Shown: positions 63,701 through 64,000 of the stretch, one piece after another | Numbering within the stretch: the stretch's first letter is position 1 | Layout: every line of letters starts with the position of its first letter | Assembly: GCA_963697525.1 (NCBI GenBank) | Contig: OY969087.1 | Coordinates: 1,488,001 to 1,552,000 of the forward strand | Reading direction: 5' to 3' | Origin: Bradymonas sp963697525 | GTDB taxonomy: Bacteria > Myxococcota_A > Bradymonadia > Bradymonadales > Bradymonadaceae | Length of the DNA: 64,000 nucleotides | Notes under the pieces: model-generated | The model's input: the letters and a program-made list of their open reading frames with translations, nothing else | Told to the model about the DNA's origin: nothing | Databases searched by the model: none | Translations under genes and position numbers: made by a program

Positions 63701-64000
63701 GCTGTATCCCGAAGACGCCGCGGTGGCATATAAGGCCGATGGCAGCCTGGATGCGTTGAAAACCGACCACAAGCTTCCGTATGTCTGTGTGTACAAGCCG
63801 GCTGCCAGGGATCAGTTTTTGCGCTGGCAACTGTCGCTGAACGTTGGGGCGACGGCCGGCATCAACCTGACGGGCTGCACTCCGACGGATAACCCCGGGT
63901 TCTGCCTGTCTGCTGGCCTCAACGTCATCGCCCTCAGCGTCAAGTGGGTCTACGAGAATGTGTACCACTGGTTGTCACACGCCGGTGAGAACCATCCCTT
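60720..64000 (+). CDS. Lipoprotein with C-type lectin-like domain, partial at window end
   Basis: More than 1090 codons, open through base 64000. ATG 60720 has AAAGGA 6 bases upstream; an in-frame ATG at 60702 overlaps the previous stop. Lipobox GLVSC. About ten paired Cys lie in the first 190 residues. The middle region has beta-rich stretches and no family I know. Near residues 877-1023 a C-type lectin-like fold is visible: CYEFHSDALSFGDAASTC, GGRLGQLGSSTEAAAV, WLGAQLAYYN, FRWLSDSEAL and LPYVCVYKP, the usual WIG/W..D/C endings in order. Such domains bind carbohydrate or protein ligands. The usual Ca-binding EPN/WND motif is not evident. In one operon with the 56671 lipoprotein. Confidence 0.8.
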   Translation, partial: MRHQLIGLVVAATLCAGLVSCADQSSQPPTSSTRLGLDNSIDCPEGEVGWRFPKNVDPNSEEYARQAGEDATVDVTQRYAINVQSVDCAPVPGQRTRRGDSDLRMLRNQCGGELTCQYATDCLGTEQVTYTCAASDKDDDGNQKVYTASSTNRRLDFGCTQPASDALEQETRTACVPRQCHGRARRDLNMNCVEDPSIIDVAVTGSIGKIRPKYRPQSLRNANIRLGRDLNWVPADYWDTRDDANWSYEAGRGLYSGMPLYPTMPYDIDLDVYFNFGLASPNSQLVVWIDDRYTNDATGEEVSGFRCIAFKRPIHVDNPDHVGGGFDVPIHYSGTLARACQSGRQVARDNAVKKSGVSRNEFSNHYQYAGSTMHLSYDMEGRTAMHNAVPTRGGAAQLAYSTPECAPNPQDFFYDNNTGTYDLVAYYGQREIAQKAVEFVSQSYARRAYLIPGKITAPDFTIRTHAKTLPTLPVELTWYGINLSHYNIFNPFAKGVDIGGAWDRALPGANYAPQNVHATVYLQPMSAHTFGGTNLRILGPKYQVGEIPLADPNPNGRTQTANLPIKGTLAGKLAKETYESDDGGFTFNNSGLFKLFYCIESDPGGHGKRYDLPSNYRSEVERVTGIDEDFAAQSEPRPTYSLMFYTPRHQDDPYGTLQDNCYYRTDPLQVTVDRYASPLEPIASTGLGGSTHSRATGDDSMGATNDNDSQVDCQGQAADDCVEAVDGANRTSGESGRSTYDVNSELARKPGDHASATMTAELLGYQLIDPADPESDSVSYPSDAQSASSNPVTVSVEPDWDGIRAKLQTAAEGTPVEWNTGKYAGQMGLGVGWGFKWLWGTPPVSLLVTLSMTAGASASVSAEFQFAPNDEQKYPCLGTDPCYEFHSDALSFGDAASTCNKQGGRLGQLGSSTEAAAVKSARGSSKVWLGAQLAYYNPKRQCEENFNESQCTPTSRTEFRWLSDSEALASTEGTAEPTYYANHLFETTKTGLKTLYPEDAAVAYKADGSLDALKTDHKLPYVCVYKPAARDQFLRWQLSLNVGATAGINLTGCTPTDNPGFCLSAGLNVIALSVKWVYENVYHWLSHAGENHP

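Overview
The window is chromosomal DNA from a high-GC Gram-negative bacterium. It carries lipoproteins with cysteine-rich 'DxDCGG' repeats, a MopE-type calcium-binding-like lipoprotein, a Tricorn-type protease, a CheA-receiver fusion, many GAF/PAS histidine kinases and SecA/ComEC/FolB housekeeping genes. This mix is most like Myxococcota, possibly Bradymonadia; that placement is inference, and the complete 16S gene (9813-11349) would settle it. Coding density is high, and no transposase, integrase, phage gene or CRISPR array was seen.

Layout. 1-9107: lipid and core metabolism on the minus strand (acyl-CoA dehydrogenase with a FadR-like operator, plsB, aspC, coaD, rsmD), interrupted by two plus-strand envelope genes. 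9396-15284: a complete rrn operon (promoter, boxA, 16S, tRNA-Ile, tRNA-Ala, 23S, 5S, terminator) with long processing stems. 15285-15653: a noncoding repeat cluster. 15654-19259: a lipoprotein, a receiver protein and a hybrid histidine kinase. 19502-25274: a two-gene operon of an Eco57I-like adenine methyltransferase and an SNF2-like helicase. 25280-34361: a site-2 protease, an unknown gene, DUF2203, a beta-barrel protein, a Tricorn-like protease, a putative HTH gene and a 5'-truncated ATPase. 34494-45963: a chemosensory and signalling cluster (CheW, CheW-like, frameshifted MCP, CheA-REC, GAF protein, PilZ, receiver, two GAF kinases). 46109-50375: a second site-2 protease, folB and secA. 50559-50802: a cluster of DnaA-box-like sites. 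50995-56518: comEC, an unknown gene, dtd, a HIT protein and an acyltransferase. 56671-64000: two large cysteine-rich lipoproteins in one operon, the second with a C-type lectin-like domain and running off the window.

The most striking signal is a gapless three-copy promoter-like element (19502, 26250, 50904). It matches the sigma-28 (FliA/WhiG family) layout, with a GCCGATAA-type -10 spaced 11 bases from a CAACGATT-type -35. The copies stand upstream of the methyltransferase-helicase operon, an unknown gene and comEC. This suggests that DNA uptake and a DNA-modification or defence module share one regulon. The methyltransferase-helicase pair resembles drmMI/drmD of class 1 DISARM but has no drmA, drmB or drmC nearby.

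Two otherwise intact genes (acyl-CoA dehydrogenase and the MCP) each carry one extra base. These are either real frameshifts or sequence errors. Two real genes run off the window ends (the acyl-CoA dehydrogenase and the lectin-domain lipoprotein).
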